From Ulva prolifera (taxonomy: Eukaryota > Chlorophyta > Ulvophyceae > Ulvales > Ulvaceae), in contig CM041202.1 in assembly GCA_023078555.1 (NCBI GenBank), forward strand, positions 5,380,522-5,444,521: DNA of 64,000 nt, read 5' to 3'. Position 1 is the stretch's first letter, and every line of letters begins with the position of its first letter. This document shows positions 10,476-20,162 of the stretch, piece after piece. The notes under the pieces are model-generated. The model saw only the letters and a list, made by a program, of their open reading frames with translations, was not told the origin of the DNA and did not search any database. A program made the translations under genes and the position numbers.

Positions 10476-13400
10476 CTAAGTCTCCACTAGCTGGAGTTTA
10501 TTACGAACTTCTATTAAAGCAGGTCCGGGCAGCACTTTAGTAAACACATCCGCTAACTGATCCACAGTGCCCACCCATGCTACCTTAAGTTCATCCATCT
10601 GGACATATTCCCGCACTCGCAAGTGCCGCACACGAATGTGCTTAGATCTGTCAGAGGACACAGCATTCACTGCCAAGATATTGGCACTTTTATTATCACC
10701 CCACAGAGTTGGCTGATACGGGACGAGCTTTAGGTCGAGAAGCAACTGCTTCACCCACATCAGCTCGTTGGCTGTTACACTCATCGCAATGAGCTCAGCC
10801 TCTGTTGTATCCCCTGCCACTATACTCTGTTTCTTCGAGCGCCAGAGAACACAGTTCCCATACACTCGAAGAACCATACCAGATACACTCTTCAAATCAG
10901 CAGAGTTCGCAAAATCTGCATCAGAAAAAGCTTCTAACAGGCACCCATGCCCCACAGAGCCTACAAATTGTATTCCTAAATTCTTTGTGGACTGCAGGTA
11001 TCTCAGAACGTGTTGCACAGCAAACCAATGTTCCTTCAGACTACTGGACATGTGCCGGGCCAGGGCATGTGCCACGTAGCTGAGGTCAGGTCGTGTCACT
11101 CCTGCAATGTACTGGATGCTTCCTACAGCACTCATGAACCTGGAATGCTCAGCAGCACTGGCTTTCTCCAGGTCCGGGTGCTCTTTCACACTCCTCAGTT
11201 GTTGCCGCGGCACTAACGGAGTGGGAGACTTTCGACAATCAGACATACTATACTTTTCAAGCAGGCTATGGATTTTGTTTCGCTGTGTCATGGTAATTGT
11301 CTTGGCCTTACGATCACGCATGATTTCAGTGCCAAGTGCCCATGCTAGTTCACCCAGGTCTCTGCCTTCAAATTTTGTGAGGATTATGTCGACAAGTTCT
11401 TGCAGCCCCGCAGTGCCGCTGAATATGAACAAGTCGTCGACCCACAAGGAAATAAAACAAAGACCAGATGTTCTAACATACAGTCCGGGATCACTTTGTG
11501 CGCACACAAATCCCATCTCTGCTAAGACCTTTATTAAAGCTTTATGCCACTCGCGAGCAGCTTGCTTCAGGCCATACAGGGTTTTATGCAATCTCCATAC
11601 ACGTGCTGTCCCGTCAGTGAAGTACGGGGGCTGTTCAACGAACACTTCCTCCTCCAGCTCACCATTCAGAAAAGCACACTGTATATCTATGTGTCTAATT
11701 TCTAAATCTGCCTGAGCAGCAACTGACAGCAACACACGAAGTGTCGCATAGCTCCCAACAGGTGACCAAGTCTCAAAAAAGTCTACACCCTCTACCTGAG
11801 AAAAACCCCGCGCTACATAGCGTGCCTTGTAGCGCTGAATCTCCCCCGCAGGCCCACGCTTGATCTTGAGCACCCATTTGCCCGAGATAGCCCGTTTGCC
11901 CGCAGGCAGATAGCACAACCCGAAGGTTCCGTGCTCACCCAGTGCATCTACCTCCTCCTGCATGGCACGCAGCCATGCATCCCTGTCCGGACCCGCAAGT
12001 CCTTCCTTCATAGAAGGCATATCAGGGTCGGAGGAGGCCTTCTGCTTCCTGGCGGCAGCTGCTCGGCGCGACCCACGACGCTGAACACTCTGCTGCTCAC
12101 CAGACTCCACATGCTGAGGCTTCAGGCCTGCACAGGACACTCCACAGTCAGCCGCGGCTGATGTGTCCTGGCTACAAGCTGAAACTTCAATAGCAGCAAC
12201 AACTGTTTCACTACTAGCATTAGAGCCCGCAGGCTCATTCATATGCACAGCTGCTACATCCGCAGCCAATGGAACAAGGCGTCTGCGTACAAGAGGATTG
12301 ATTTTTATGCGGGGCAAGGCGGCTGGAATGGCCCTCACCTCGTCAGGCAAATCAACCCCGACAGCGGCTGAGGGGTCCGGGCCCTCTCCCCCTAATTCGG
12401 ACCCGGTCTCCACCTCATCTGGCTCATCCTCCCAGAAGGGCCTCGGCGCCTCTGCTCCTCGCAGGGGCGGAGCAACTGCCCCCGCGCCAGATGCTGAGGC
12501 CGCAGCCGAATTACTCCCTGAGCGGACCCGCTGAGCCTCCAGATTCTGATGAGCCGCAGCTCTTTCATCATCTGAGACGGTGTAGTCCATGCGTTGTTCG
12601 TCATCGTCGTCATAGACGCCAGGACCATCACTGTCCATGTCGTCGTCCGATTCACTCGCAGACACAGGAACGGGGAACGCAACGTCTACACCTGGGTCGT
12701 GCAATGCAGCAGCACGTGTGGGCACATAACGAGTTGTGCGCGAGGGACCAGCCTCCAAATGACGCAGTTCACCACGTGCACGGGGAGGGGGGATGACGTC
12801 AGGATGGGCTGCAGCCCTGGACATCGCACGCGTGCGATGCAGAGCTGCTTTGGCCATTTCCGGTGTGTCCCGAGCAGGGTCACGCCGAATTATCTCCGCA
12901 GAGTCGCCATACCCAAGCCGAGGTGAATACGCCGTGGGGTTTGGCTCCGGGTTGTCTTGCCGGAACGTCATGTCCATGACAGGAACCCTACCGTGCCCAG
13001 GGGGGGTGTGGAGCTGGTCACGCAGACGGCGCAGCACTCCCCCATCATATGTGTGGTCAGACAGGAAATCAGGAACATCGCTGTCTGTCACACGTTCACC
13101 CTCGTTATCCCCCTCAAAGACAACCGTGTAGGAGTTCGCAAACTCCGCAGGCTCTCTCTTGTCCACAACGGCGGACGCATCGTACTTTCGTACGTGGCGG
13201 ATCATCTGATCCGCAGTGCACATGATCTGGCGCACAACAAACACCCTACCCCCAGGAACATCCTGGGCGTACACACGCTGCATGCTGGGGCCCAGCCCGG
13301 CCCCGACCCAATGTGCTAACACACCCCTAGGGGACAACTTCCGCAGCTTGTCATCCCTGGGATATGCATACACCTCAACCCCCCATGGACGCTGCTGCTG

Positions 13401-16013
13401 CAGCAAATCCTGGAACACCTCAACGGAGGTGTCCCTGAAAAAAGACATATAAGGAATTATATCCTTATCACACGACCGCACTAGAAACTCATCTAACTCA
13501 GTACTTGCAAGCAATTTATACTTGCGTTGCTCCTCCTCTTTCAACTTGTCGCGCTCGGCCTTTTTCATGCGCTTTCCTTGACCCTTTTCAGCCTCAGCCA
13601 CGTCCGCCGCAGCGTTTATGGCCATCTGAGCTTTCTGGGATTTCAGGATACGTGCCAGCTTGTCATGGTACAACGCCGAACACGGCGTCAGATTGTGACC
13701 ATGGACAACACTGGCAAGGCATTCAATCCACAGGAACAGAGGGAGGCCACTCGCAAGCAGCACAGCACGGAGTGCCTCAAAGGCGACTCCTATCCTCCGC
13801 TCAATCATGCCATTACAGCGATGATCAGCTGTGGGGGTAGTGCGGTGAGTGATGCCGCGACGTTGGAGGTAGAGCTTTAAGGCCTCGACCATAAACTCGC
13901 CCCCTTTGTCAGTGTGAAGGATGCGCACACACGGTTCACCTGGCTTCACCACATTTACCCTAATGCGCTCTATGATATAAGAGATCATGGCCGCAGCCTC
14001 ACTCTTTTTGCGCAGACCGACCACGAAAGTATAACGAGTAAAAGCACACATCACAAACAAGACATATTTCACACCTCCAATTCCTACTGGAGTGACAGGA
14101 CCAGCTAGATCGGCATGCAGTTGCTCGCCAGGGTATTTCGCCTGGCCCATGAGCTCACGGTCATTGGCAGAGAATTTACCCGCAGGTACTTTGCCAATTC
14201 TGCAGCCATGACATCTATTTCCGAAAGGTTCGGAATCGACACTCAAATTCAAACCACCATAAAACTCAGCGTTCGACTGCATACGCTTGAGCACCCAGTT
14301 CGACTGGTGAAAAGACAAATGCGCGATAAAAGCAGGGTTCAGCAAATACGCATCATGTGGGACCTCGGCCCCCCCAGCATTGGGGCGCGCAAGATCAACA
14401 GCCGCAACTGCCACATGATGCCATTGTTGCTGGTCCGCGACCATGCAGGTCGGACTGCTCTGGTTAGACCAGACCACCCCCCTATTGACAGGCCCACCGA
14501 CGAGAATAGGCTTAGTTTCCACAGCCATTTTGAACGCAAACACAGGGTGACCATCAACATCTAGTTCCTGAAATTTGACGTCATCCTCTACGCCGGTGGC
14601 CATGTCACCAAGACCCGGGACATACAACACATTTCTACGCGTGTCTAGGAACATTTGTTCGTGTCTAAGACACATTGTACTAAGCAGGTTGTACGGACAT
14701 TCAGGAGCATAGTATACACCAGGGATCTCGATGTCTAACGGATGGTTTTGACCATGCTTATCCACGTAAGTACCCAGGTTCACCAAAATGGTTCCCCTGC
14801 CCATGATGGAAAGCTGCCCAGGTCCCGCGAGATTGGCAACTTTCTGACACGGACCGTACTCAGTGAACATTTCACGATTCCCTACTATGTGCATGTCCGA
14901 CCCACTATCTACAATAATGTTCCATGGCAGAGACGCGTCAGGCATTGGATATTGCTCAGGCATCTCAACCGCACACACATCTTTGGCCGCAGCCTGTTTG
15001 CGTTGGGGGCAGTTCGCACGCAAATGTCCCTTCTTCTTGCAGAAGAAACAGGTCCTGGTCTCCTCGCGAGGAGCCTGGCCAGCCCCAAGAGCGGCGACCA
15101 CAGGACCATCACCACGGGGTTGCTTTCGCCAGCCTTGGCCAGGTTTGCCCGCGGGCGCCCCAGACCTAGCCTGCAGCTGCCGCTGTTGCTTCAGCAAATC
15201 GGCGTGTTCGGTCAAACGTGAAATTATGACATGAGGGGAGGAGTGAAGAACTTCGCCGCGCACGGCATTGAACTCCTCCCCCACCTCTAACAGTTTGAGT
15301 CTGAGCCATCGCTGGCCCACATCGGCACCTAGTGCCTCCAGTTGAGTGTACACACTCATAACATCACCACAATAAGATGCGACATCTCTATTGTTCTGTG
15401 ACAAGGAATTGAACCGGCTCCACAGCCTGTGGATCTCGGCTTCGGTGCTGGGCCTATACTTGGCAGTAAGGTAGGCCCAGGCCTCGCACAAATGCGACAT
15501 TCGATAGACAGTCGTTCTATCAGCGTCGGGCAAAGACATAAGGACCTGTGTCCTCGCCCTAGCATGAACACGCTGTTCGTCCGCAGACGGTGCGTGCTGC
15601 AACAGATGGTCTAGCTCGTATTGCCCTAACCACAAAAAGACTTTCTGTTCGTACGCAACGAAACTTTCGGTCTTATGATTCCACTCAGGCAGTTTTCCCT
15701 TTGTCAAATCAGGCTCGTTACGTCCCCGAGACGCTCGCAGCGCTTCGGTCAACGTTTCAAGCGTGATAAACGACTCAGCGTGACTTGAATCATTCACGAC
15801 ATGAGAAGGATTGGGCACCTGCTGACTGCTGTGCCCAGTCTGAGCGGAAGAGCGTGGCCGGACCACTCGTCCATCACGGAGCAGCATGCCCTCGGGCTGC
15901 TCTCCACCAGGGAGCTGCTGGTGAGCGCCCCTGTCGACGATAGGCTGCTGATCAGCCTCGCCGCGAATCTCCTCGCGAGAAGAGTTTGAAGCTGAGCGGT
16001 TGGATTGAGACAT
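10476..16013 (-). CDS. copia Gag-Pol polyprotein
   Basis: A single ORF for the complete Ty1/copia polyprotein, about 1845 residues from the MSQSNRS start. That start is chosen because the outer element begins with the equivalent MSNSDRS at 19476; the frame is open to 16106. Order and rough positions: Gag; zinc knuckle CFFCKKKGHLRANC near residue 325; aspartic protease IIVDSGSDMHIVG near 375; integrase DDE triad in HADLAG (about 633), HTDKGGEF (about 701) and CNGMIERR (about 736). Then comes a long acidic linker, reverse transcriptase with VDD near 1526, and RNase H with SDADFAN near 1700. Gag and Pol are in one frame, and I saw no internal stop. The protein is longer than most copia polyproteins because of the linker. 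Confidence 0.95.
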   Translation of the reverse strand: MSQSNRSASNSSREEIRGEADQQPIVDRGAHQQLPGGEQPEGMLLRDGRVVRPRSSAQTGHSSQQVPNPSHVVNDSSHAESFITLETLTEALRASRGRNEPDLTKGKLPEWNHKTESFVAYEQKVFLWLGQYELDHLLQHAPSADEQRVHARARTQVLMSLPDADRTTVYRMSHLCEAWAYLTAKYRPSTEAEIHRLWSRFNSLSQNNRDVASYCGDVMSVYTQLEALGADVGQRWLRLKLLEVGEEFNAVRGEVLHSSPHVIISRLTEHADLLKQQRQLQARSGAPAGKPGQGWRKQPRGDGPVVAALGAGQAPREETRTCFFCKKKGHLRANCPQRKQAAAKDVCAVEMPEQYPMPDASLPWNIIVDSGSDMHIVGNREMFTEYGPCQKVANLAGPGQLSIMGRGTILVNLGTYVDKHGQNHPLDIEIPGVYYAPECPYNLLSTMCLRHEQMFLDTRRNVLYVPGLGDMATGVEDDVKFQELDVDGHPVFAFKMAVETKPILVGGPVNRGVVWSNQSSPTCMVADQQQWHHVAVAAVDLARPNAGGAEVPHDAYLLNPAFIAHLSFHQSNWVLKRMQSNAEFYGGLNLSVDSEPFGNRCHGCRIGKVPAGKFSANDRELMGQAKYPGEQLHADLAGPVTPVGIGGVKYVLFVMCAFTRYTFVVGLRKKSEAAAMISYIIERIRVNVVKPGEPCVRILHTDKGGEFMVEALKLYLQRRGITHRTTPTADHRCNGMIERRIGVAFEALRAVLLASGLPLFLWIECLASVVHGHNLTPCSALYHDKLARILKSQKAQMAINAAADVAEAEKGQGKRMKKAERDKLKEEEQRKYKLLASTELDEFLVRSCDKDIIPYMSFFRDTSVEVFQDLLQQQRPWGVEVYAYPRDDKLRKLSPRGVLAHWVGAGLGPSMQRVYAQDVPGGRVFVVRQIMCTADQMIRHVRKYDASAVVDKREPAEFANSYTVVFEGDNEGERVTDSDVPDFLSDHTYDGGVLRRLRDQLHTPPGHGRVPVMDMTFRQDNPEPNPTAYSPRLGYGDSAEIIRRDPARDTPEMAKAALHRTRAMSRAAAHPDVIPPPRARGELRHLEAGPSRTTRYVPTRAAALHDPGVDVAFPVPVSASESDDDMDSDGPGVYDDDDEQRMDYTVSDDERAAAHQNLEAQRVRSGSNSAAASASGAGAVAPPLRGAEAPRPFWEDEPDEVETGSELGGEGPDPSAAVGVDLPDEVRAIPAALPRIKINPLVRRRLVPLAADVAAVHMNEPAGSNASSETVVAAIEVSACSQDTSAAADCGVSCAGLKPQHVESGEQQSVQRRGSRRAAAARKQKASSDPDMPSMKEGLAGPDRDAWLRAMQEEVDALGEHGTFGLCYLPAGKRAISGKWVLKIKRGPAGEIQRYKARYVARGFSQVEGVDFFETWSPVGSYATLRVLLSVAAQADLEIRHIDIQCAFLNGELEEEVFVEQPPYFTDGTARVWRLHKTLYGLKQAAREWHKALIKVLAEMGFVCAQSDPGLYVRTSGLCFISLWVDDLFIFSGTAGLQELVDIILTKFEGRDLGELAWALGTEIMRDRKAKTITMTQRNKIHSLLEKYSMSDCRKSPTPLVPRQQLRSVKEHPDLEKASAAEHSRFMSAVGSIQYIAGVTRPDLSYVAHALARHMSSSLKEHWFAVQHVLRYLQSTKNLGIQFVGSVGHGCLLEAFSDADFANSADLKSVSGMVLRVYGNCVLWRSKKQSIVAGDTTEAELIAMSVTANELMWVKQLLLDLKLVPYQPTLWGDNKSANILAVNAVSSDRSKHIRVRHLRVREYVQMDELKVAWVGTVDQLADVFTKVLPGPALIEVRNKLQLVET

Positions 16014-16308
16014 CCTACAGTAGAACAGGCGGTTGTGCGTCGCGCGCAGCAACGAAGCAAAGGTTTGGCTCGCAAGCCGTCGGATTGGAAAAATAAACGA
16101 ACGCATTCGCTTTTCTCAGCGCTAATCATTTGAAACAGCTGCTCGAATTGTATCTGATAACAATATGCCACGAGACAGCTAATGATATCTGCGCTTATTG
16201 ACCGCAGTCTAAGCGCCGACAGAACAGTGGAATGCCCCGCCGAGTCTGCGCACAGACATTGGCCGATGACTTCCTGAACAAGACCATACAAAGACATAAC
16301 GTAAACGA

Positions 16309-16320
16309 TCACCGATACCA
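16309..16320 (-). other. primer-binding site of inner copia
   Basis: TGGTATCGGTGA on minus directly follows the 5' LTR. Copia elements commonly use initiator tRNA-Met with a TGGTATC site, so this tRNA is the likely primer. Confidence 0.8.
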
Positions 16321-16667
16321 TGTCAGAAAGTCACTCTATCTGTCAGGTCAGACACGCAGTCTTAGGTCAGGTCAGGTAGCCAGCATTCCATACCTGCTGC
16401 GCACAGAGGTAGAACCGAGGAATGCGGGAGGAGACAGGGTACAGCTAGTACCGTGAAACAGTAAAGAGAAAGGTTACAGCTCTTAGTGTGCACTGCAATA
16501 TATGCACACTGTAAACACTCGAGGGTCACGCCGGGAAACCCTCGCAGGATCTCTCTCGCTACCTCGATACGATCCTGGCTGGCGGCTTACCCCTGCACGT
16601 GATCCGCAGATCGTGCATGGGTGCACCTGTCACCACGCTGCTGCCCGCAGGCTCATGCATTGTGACA
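16321..16667 (-). repeat. inner copia 5' LTR (347 bp)
   Basis: Pair of 10112-10458. It carries a TATATT-containing AT patch flanked by GTGCAC/TGCACAC that may serve as the promoter region. Confidence 0.95.
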
Positions 16668-16672
16668 GGATC

Positions 16673-19476
16673 ATCTGATCCGTGGTGCACATAATTTGCC
16701 GCACCACCACAACCCTACCCCCAGGGACATCCTGGGCGTACACACGTTGCATGCTGGGCCCCAGCCCAGCACCAACCCAGTATGCGACCATACCCCGTGC
16801 AGACAACTTCCGCAAGTGATCATCCCTAGGATACGCATACACCTCAACCCCCCATGGACGCTGCTGCTTCACCAAATCCCGGAACAACTCAACGGAGGTG
16901 TCTCTGAAAAAAGACATGTAGGGAATAATATCCCTGTCACAAGACCTGGTCAAAAACTCGTCCAGCTCTGTCATAGTGAGCAACTCCCACTTGCGCTTTT
17001 CCTCCTCACGCAACTTATCACGTTCGGCCTTCTTCATGCGCTTATTAGCCCGCTCAGCATGCTGTACATCCGCAGCTGTATTGGCAGCATTGGCAGCTTT
17101 CTGGGCTTTCATCATTGCTGCTAGCTTGTCATGGTACAGCGCCGAGCACGGCGTGAGATTGTGGCCATGGACAACACTAGCAAGGCATTCAATCCACAGG
17201 AACAGACGAAGACCGCTCGCAAGCAGTGCAGCTCGGACTGCCTCAAAGTCAATCCCGATCCTCCGCTCAATCATGCCATTACAGCGATGATTAGCTGTGG
17301 GGGTGGTGCGATGTGTGATGCCACGACGCTGGAGGTAGAGTTTTAAGGCCTCAACCATGAACTCCCCCCCTTTGTCGGTGTGAAGGATGCGCACACCCGG
17401 TTCACCTGGCTTCACCACATTCACCCGAATACGCTGAATGATGTAAGAGATCATGGCCGCAGCCTCACTCTTTTTACGCAGACCGACAATGAAAGTATAA
17501 CGCGTGAAGGCGCACATCACAAACAAGACATATTTCACACCGCCGATCCCAACTGGAGTGATGGGACCAGCCAAATCAGCATGCAATTGCTCGCCAGGGA
17601 ACTTCGCCTGGCCTAAGAGCTCACGATTATTGGCTGAGATTTTGCCCGCGGGCACTTTGCCAATTCTGCAGCCGTGACAACGATTCCCCATTGGCTCGGG
17701 GTCAACTTTTAAATTCAAATCACCATAAAAATCACTATTCGACTGCATGCGCTTCAAGACCCAATTTGACTGGTGAAAGGACAAATGGGCGAGGAATGCA
17801 GGTTCCAACAAGTAAGCATCATGTGGGACCTCAGCTCCCCCAGCATTGGGGCGCTGCAGGTCAATTGCCGCAGCAGCCACATGACACCACTGCTGTTGAT
17901 CCTCCACAACAGAGGTTGGACTGCTCTGGTCAGACCAGACCACTCCCCTGTTGACAGGATGACCCTGAAGAACAGGCTTCTTGACAGAACACATTTTGAA
18001 AGCAAAGACACGACACTTATCCTCGTCCAGCTCCTGGTATTTGGACGCATCCTCAATACCAGTCGCCATATCTCCGAGACCGGGGACATACAACACACTC
18101 CTACGCGTGTCTAAGTATATCTGCTCATGGCGAAGACCCATAGTACTCAGTATGTTGTATGGACACTCAGGAGCATAGTACACACCCGGGATTTCCACAT
18201 CCAGAGGATGCTTATTCCCATGCTCATCCAAATAAGTGCCCAGGTTCACCTGAATGGTTCCCCTGCCCATAATGGGGATCTTGCCTGGTCCCGCGGGATT
18301 GGCAGTCCTCTGGCACGGACCATACTCAGTGAACATGTCGCGATTGCCCACAATGTGAATGTCAGAACCACTATCAATGATAAAATTCCACGGTGCCAAT
18401 GCATCATGATCCGGGAATTCTTCAGGCAGTTCTACAGCACAAACATCTTTGGCCGCGGCCTGTTTGCGCTGGGGGCAGTTCGCACGCAAGTGTCCCTTCT
18501 TCTTGCAGAAGAAGCAGGTCCTGGTCTCCTCGCGAGGAGCCTTGCCAGCGTCGAGCGCGGCAACTGCAGGACCGTCGCCTCGCTGCTGATTGCGCCAGCC
18601 TTGGCCTGGTTTGCCCGCGGGCGGACCAGACCTAGCCTGCAGCCGCTGCTGCTTGAGCAAATCAGCATGCTCAGTCAAACGTGCAATGATGACATGGGGG
18701 GAGGAGTGTTGGACTTCGCCGCGCACGGCATTGAACTCCTCCCCTACTTCTAAAAGTTTTAATCGGAGCCATCGCTGGCCCACATCGGCACCTAGTGCCT
18801 CCAATTGAGTGTACACACTCATCACTTCACCACAGTAAGACCCAACGTCTCTATTTCGCTGTGACAAAGAGTTGAAGCGACTCCACAGTCTGTGGATCTC
18901 GGCTTCAGTGCTGGGCCTATACTTAGCAGTGAGATAGGCCCATGCCTCACACAGATGTGACATGCGATAGACAGTGGTCCTATCCGCGTCAGGCAAAGAC
19001 ATAAGAACTTGAGTCCTCGCTCTAGCGTGGACACGCTGTTCGTCCGCGGACGGTGCGTGCTGCAACAGATGATCTAACTCGAACTGTCCTAACCACAAAA
19101 AGACTTTCTGCTCGTACGCAACGAAGCTTTCGGTCTTAAAATTCCACTCAGGCAATTTCCCTTTGGATAAATCAGGCTCGTTACGTCCCCGAGATGCACG
19201 CAGCGCTTCGGTTAACGTCTCGAGTGTGATGAACGACTCAGTGTGACCATGATCGTTCACAACATGAGAGGAAAAAGGCACCTGCTGGCTGCTCTGCCCA
19301 GTCTGGGAAGAGGGACGTGGTCGGATAACTCGTCCGCCACGAAGTAACATGCCCGCGGGCTGTTCTCCTTCAGGGAGCTGCTGGTCAGCGTCCCTGTAGA
19401 CGAGTGGCTGCTGATCAGCCTCGTCCTGCCTCTCCTCGCGAGGAGAGTTAGCGTTGGAGCGATCGGAGTTAGACAT
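16673..19476 (-). pseudogene. outer copia polyprotein, N-terminal part (Gag, protease, integrase)
   Basis: Starts at MSNSDRS (19476). It contains a Gag region, zinc knuckle CFFCKKKGHLRANC, protease FIIDSGSDIHIVG, and the integrase core with HADLAG, HTDKGGEF and CNGMIERR, all three catalytic acidic residues visible. It breaks at TTDQMI where the inner copia was inserted; the remaining frame (to about 16630) is read-through into LTR sequence. The continuation is at 7267-10111. It is close to the inner element's protein but clearly diverged, so the two are related subfamilies rather than recent copies of one another. Confidence 0.92.
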
Positions 19477-19771
19477 CCTGCAGTAGGACGGACGGTAGTT
19501 TGTAGCACGCAGCGACTAACCGATGGGATGGCTCGCAAGCCGACAGGTTGAGAAAAAGAGCGAACGCATTCGCTTTTCCCAGCGCTGATCATTATAAATA
19601 AGCTTCTCGAATTGTATCTAATAACAATATGCTACGAGATCGCTTAATGACACCTGCGCTTATGACCGCGGTCTGAGCGCCGGCGGAACAGTGGAATGCC
19701 CGCCGTGTCTGCGCACAGACTTTGGCCGACGGCTTCCTGAACAAGACCGTAAAAACACATAGCGCGAACAT

Positions 19772-19783
19772 TCACCGATACCA
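19772..19783 (-). other. primer-binding site of outer copia
   Basis: TGGTATCGGTGA on minus next to the 5' LTR, identical to that of the inner element. Confidence 0.8.
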
Positions 19784-20157
19784 TGTCAGAAAGGCTATCT
19801 GTCGCAGGTCAGACACGCAGTCTTAACATCAAGTCAGGAAACCAGCATCTCATACCTGCTGCGCACAGAGGTAGAACCAGAGAGATGCAAGGGGAGACAG
19901 AGTACAGCTAGTACCGTGAAACAGTGAGAAAGAAGGTTACAGATCTCAGTGTGCACATGCTTATATGCACACTGAACAGCATGTGCACACTGAACACTCA
20001 ACACTCAAGGTTACGACGGGAAACCCTCGCGGGATCTCTCTCGCTACATCGAGACAATCCCGACTGGCGGCTTACCCCTACACTGTGATCCGCGGATCAT
20101 TCGTGCATGGGTGCACCTGTCACCACGCTGCTGCCCGCAGGCGCATGCATTGTGACA
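19784..20157 (-). repeat. outer copia 5' LTR (374 bp)
   Basis: Pair of 6894-7249 with an extra 18 bp: the unit around GCATGTGCACACTGAACA is duplicated near 19973-19995. Confidence 0.92.
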
Positions 20158-20162
20158 CATGA

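Larger units (their letters stand above)
10112..16667 (-). mobile_element. inner Ty1/copia retrotransposon, apparently complete
   Basis: This 6556-bp element has 347-bp LTRs at 10112-10458 and 16321-16667 that differ at about two positions by eye. It has a 5-bp target duplication GGATC (10107-10111 and 16668-16672), a primer-binding site, a polypurine tract and one long polyprotein ORF. It is inserted in the outer copia between the codons for DQMI and RHVRKYD. The near-identical LTRs and intact ORF indicate a recent, possibly still competent, insertion. Confidence 0.95.
6894..20157 (-). mobile_element. outer Ty1/copia retrotransposon, interrupted by two insertions
   Basis: Bounded by LTRs at 6894-7249 and 19784-20157, both beginning TGTCAGA and ending TGTGACA, and flanked by the 5-bp duplication CATGA (6889-6893 and 20158-20162). 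The polyprotein reads on minus. It is split at codon-intact positions by the inner copia element (10112-16667) and by a 100-bp palindrome (9916-10015). Without these it would be about 6.6 kb, and its reading frame appears otherwise open. It sits inside the CACTA-like transposase gene. Confidence 0.92.
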
